Positions 6,897 through 7,039 of a stretch of DNA of 7,039 nucleotides are shown piece by piece (within the stretch, counting starts at the first letter, position 1; each line of letters opens with the position of its first letter). The stretch comes from an uncultured Desulfomonile sp. GTDB taxonomy: Bacteria; Desulfobacterota; Desulfomonilia; Desulfomonilales; Desulfomonilaceae. The stretch spans positions 1 to 7,039 of the forward strand of contig CAINUH010000007.1 in assembly GCA_903853735.1 (NCBI GenBank), given 5' to 3'. The notes under the pieces were generated by a model. That model did not search any database, was not told the origin of the DNA, and saw nothing but the letters and a program-made list of their open reading frames with translations. The translations under genes and the position numbers were made by a program.

Positions 6897-6999
6897 TTTT
6901 TGTTGATGAGATGAATTTTATACGACGTTGCCTTTAAACCGTGAAAAATCTTAGTCCACGGCTACTTCTTTGAGGGAAACTTGGTTTTAGGAGGCCTAC
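6897..6999 (+). other. 103-nt intergenic spacer with a short inverted repeat
   Basis: The spacer separates the last complete methyltransferase gene from the next start. CCGTG (6939-6943) and CACGG (6957-6961) form a 5-bp stem with a 13-nt loop, with no T-run after it. A TTTTT run (6897-6901) directly follows the stop codon but has no stable hairpin before it. I see no convincing terminator or sigma-70 promoter, so whether the next gene is in the same transcript is undecided. Confidence 0.5.
6989..6994 (+). promoter_or_regulatory. Strong ribosome binding site of the 3'-partial gene
   Basis: A full-consensus AGGAGG lies 5 nt before ATG 7000. It is the strongest Shine-Dalgarno in the window and is the main support for calling a gene from only 13 codons. 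An in-frame TAG at 6988-6990 excludes any earlier start. Confidence 0.75.
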
Positions 7000-7039
7000 A
7001 TGGAACCGGAAGGTCTCGACAAGATAGTTCCTAGATTAA
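7000..7039 (+). CDS. Start of an unidentified gene (3' partial, 13 codons)
   Basis: The frame reads MEPEGLDKIVPRL and is still open at the window end. Thirteen residues are too few to assign a family, and the segment shows no signal-peptide character. Support comes from the AGGAGG site, the in-frame stop just upstream that fixes the ATG, and the same orientation as the rest of the cluster. It is likely another member of the polysaccharide locus, by position only. Confidence 0.6.
   Translation, partial: MEPEGLDKIVPRL

Noticed and set aside
6864..6901. A terminator at the end of the second methyltransferase gene (GGAG/CTCC plus TTTTT)
   Set aside because: Only four base pairs form, with an 18-nt loop, and seven bases separate the stem from the T-run. 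It is not a credible intrinsic terminator.
1..7039. Mobile elements, CRISPR repeats, tRNA/rRNA genes, toxin-antitoxin or defence modules
   Set aside because: Nearly all bases belong to glycan assembly and export genes. No regularly spaced repeats, transposase motifs, terminal inverted repeats or RNA-gene signatures were seen by eye.

Overview
The window is about 7 kb of a bacterial surface-polysaccharide (O-antigen or capsule type) biosynthesis and export locus. All genes are on the + strand and tightly packed. Good Shine-Dalgarno sequences (AGGAG, AGGAGG), overlapping stop/start codons and roughly balanced base composition (about 50% GC by eye) point to a bacterium. A Wzt-type ABC exporter ATPase with a carbohydrate-binding tail implies a Gram-negative outer membrane or an analogous ABC-dependent export route. 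The protein styles recall Desulfobacterota (delta-proteobacterial) loci, but this taxonomic impression is weak and rests on recall, not on any search.

Layout: (1) 1-1194 is the 3' part of a Wzt-like ABC transporter ATPase whose start lies upstream of the window. (2) 1195-1306 is a 112-nt gap holding a possible 39-codon small ORF (1191-1310) that overlaps both flanking genes by ATGA, and an imperfect hairpin. (3) 1307-2251 is a GT-A (GT2-like) glycosyltransferase. (4) 2319-3026 is a SAM-dependent methyltransferase with a divergent nucleotide-binding loop. (5) 3023-5041 is a 672-residue protein with two GT-B (GT4-like) glycosyltransferase domains in tandem. (6) 5038-6153 is a single-domain GT4 glycosyltransferase. 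(7) 6153-6896 is a second, unrelated SAM-dependent methyltransferase. (8) 7000-7039 is the first 13 codons of a further gene with a strong ribosome binding site. Genes 4 to 7 are joined by GTGA, ATGA and TGATG overlaps and look translationally coupled.

Working model (inference): cytoplasmic glycosyltransferases build a glycan on a lipid carrier, one or both methyltransferases modify it, possibly as a chain-end cap, and the Wzt C-terminal domain recognises the finished chain for export. No mobile element, CRISPR array, RNA gene, defence system or convincing terminator was seen. No intergenic stretch exceeds 112 nt. The least ordinary items are the bridging small ORF, the tandem glycosyltransferase and the divergent SAM loop of the first methyltransferase.
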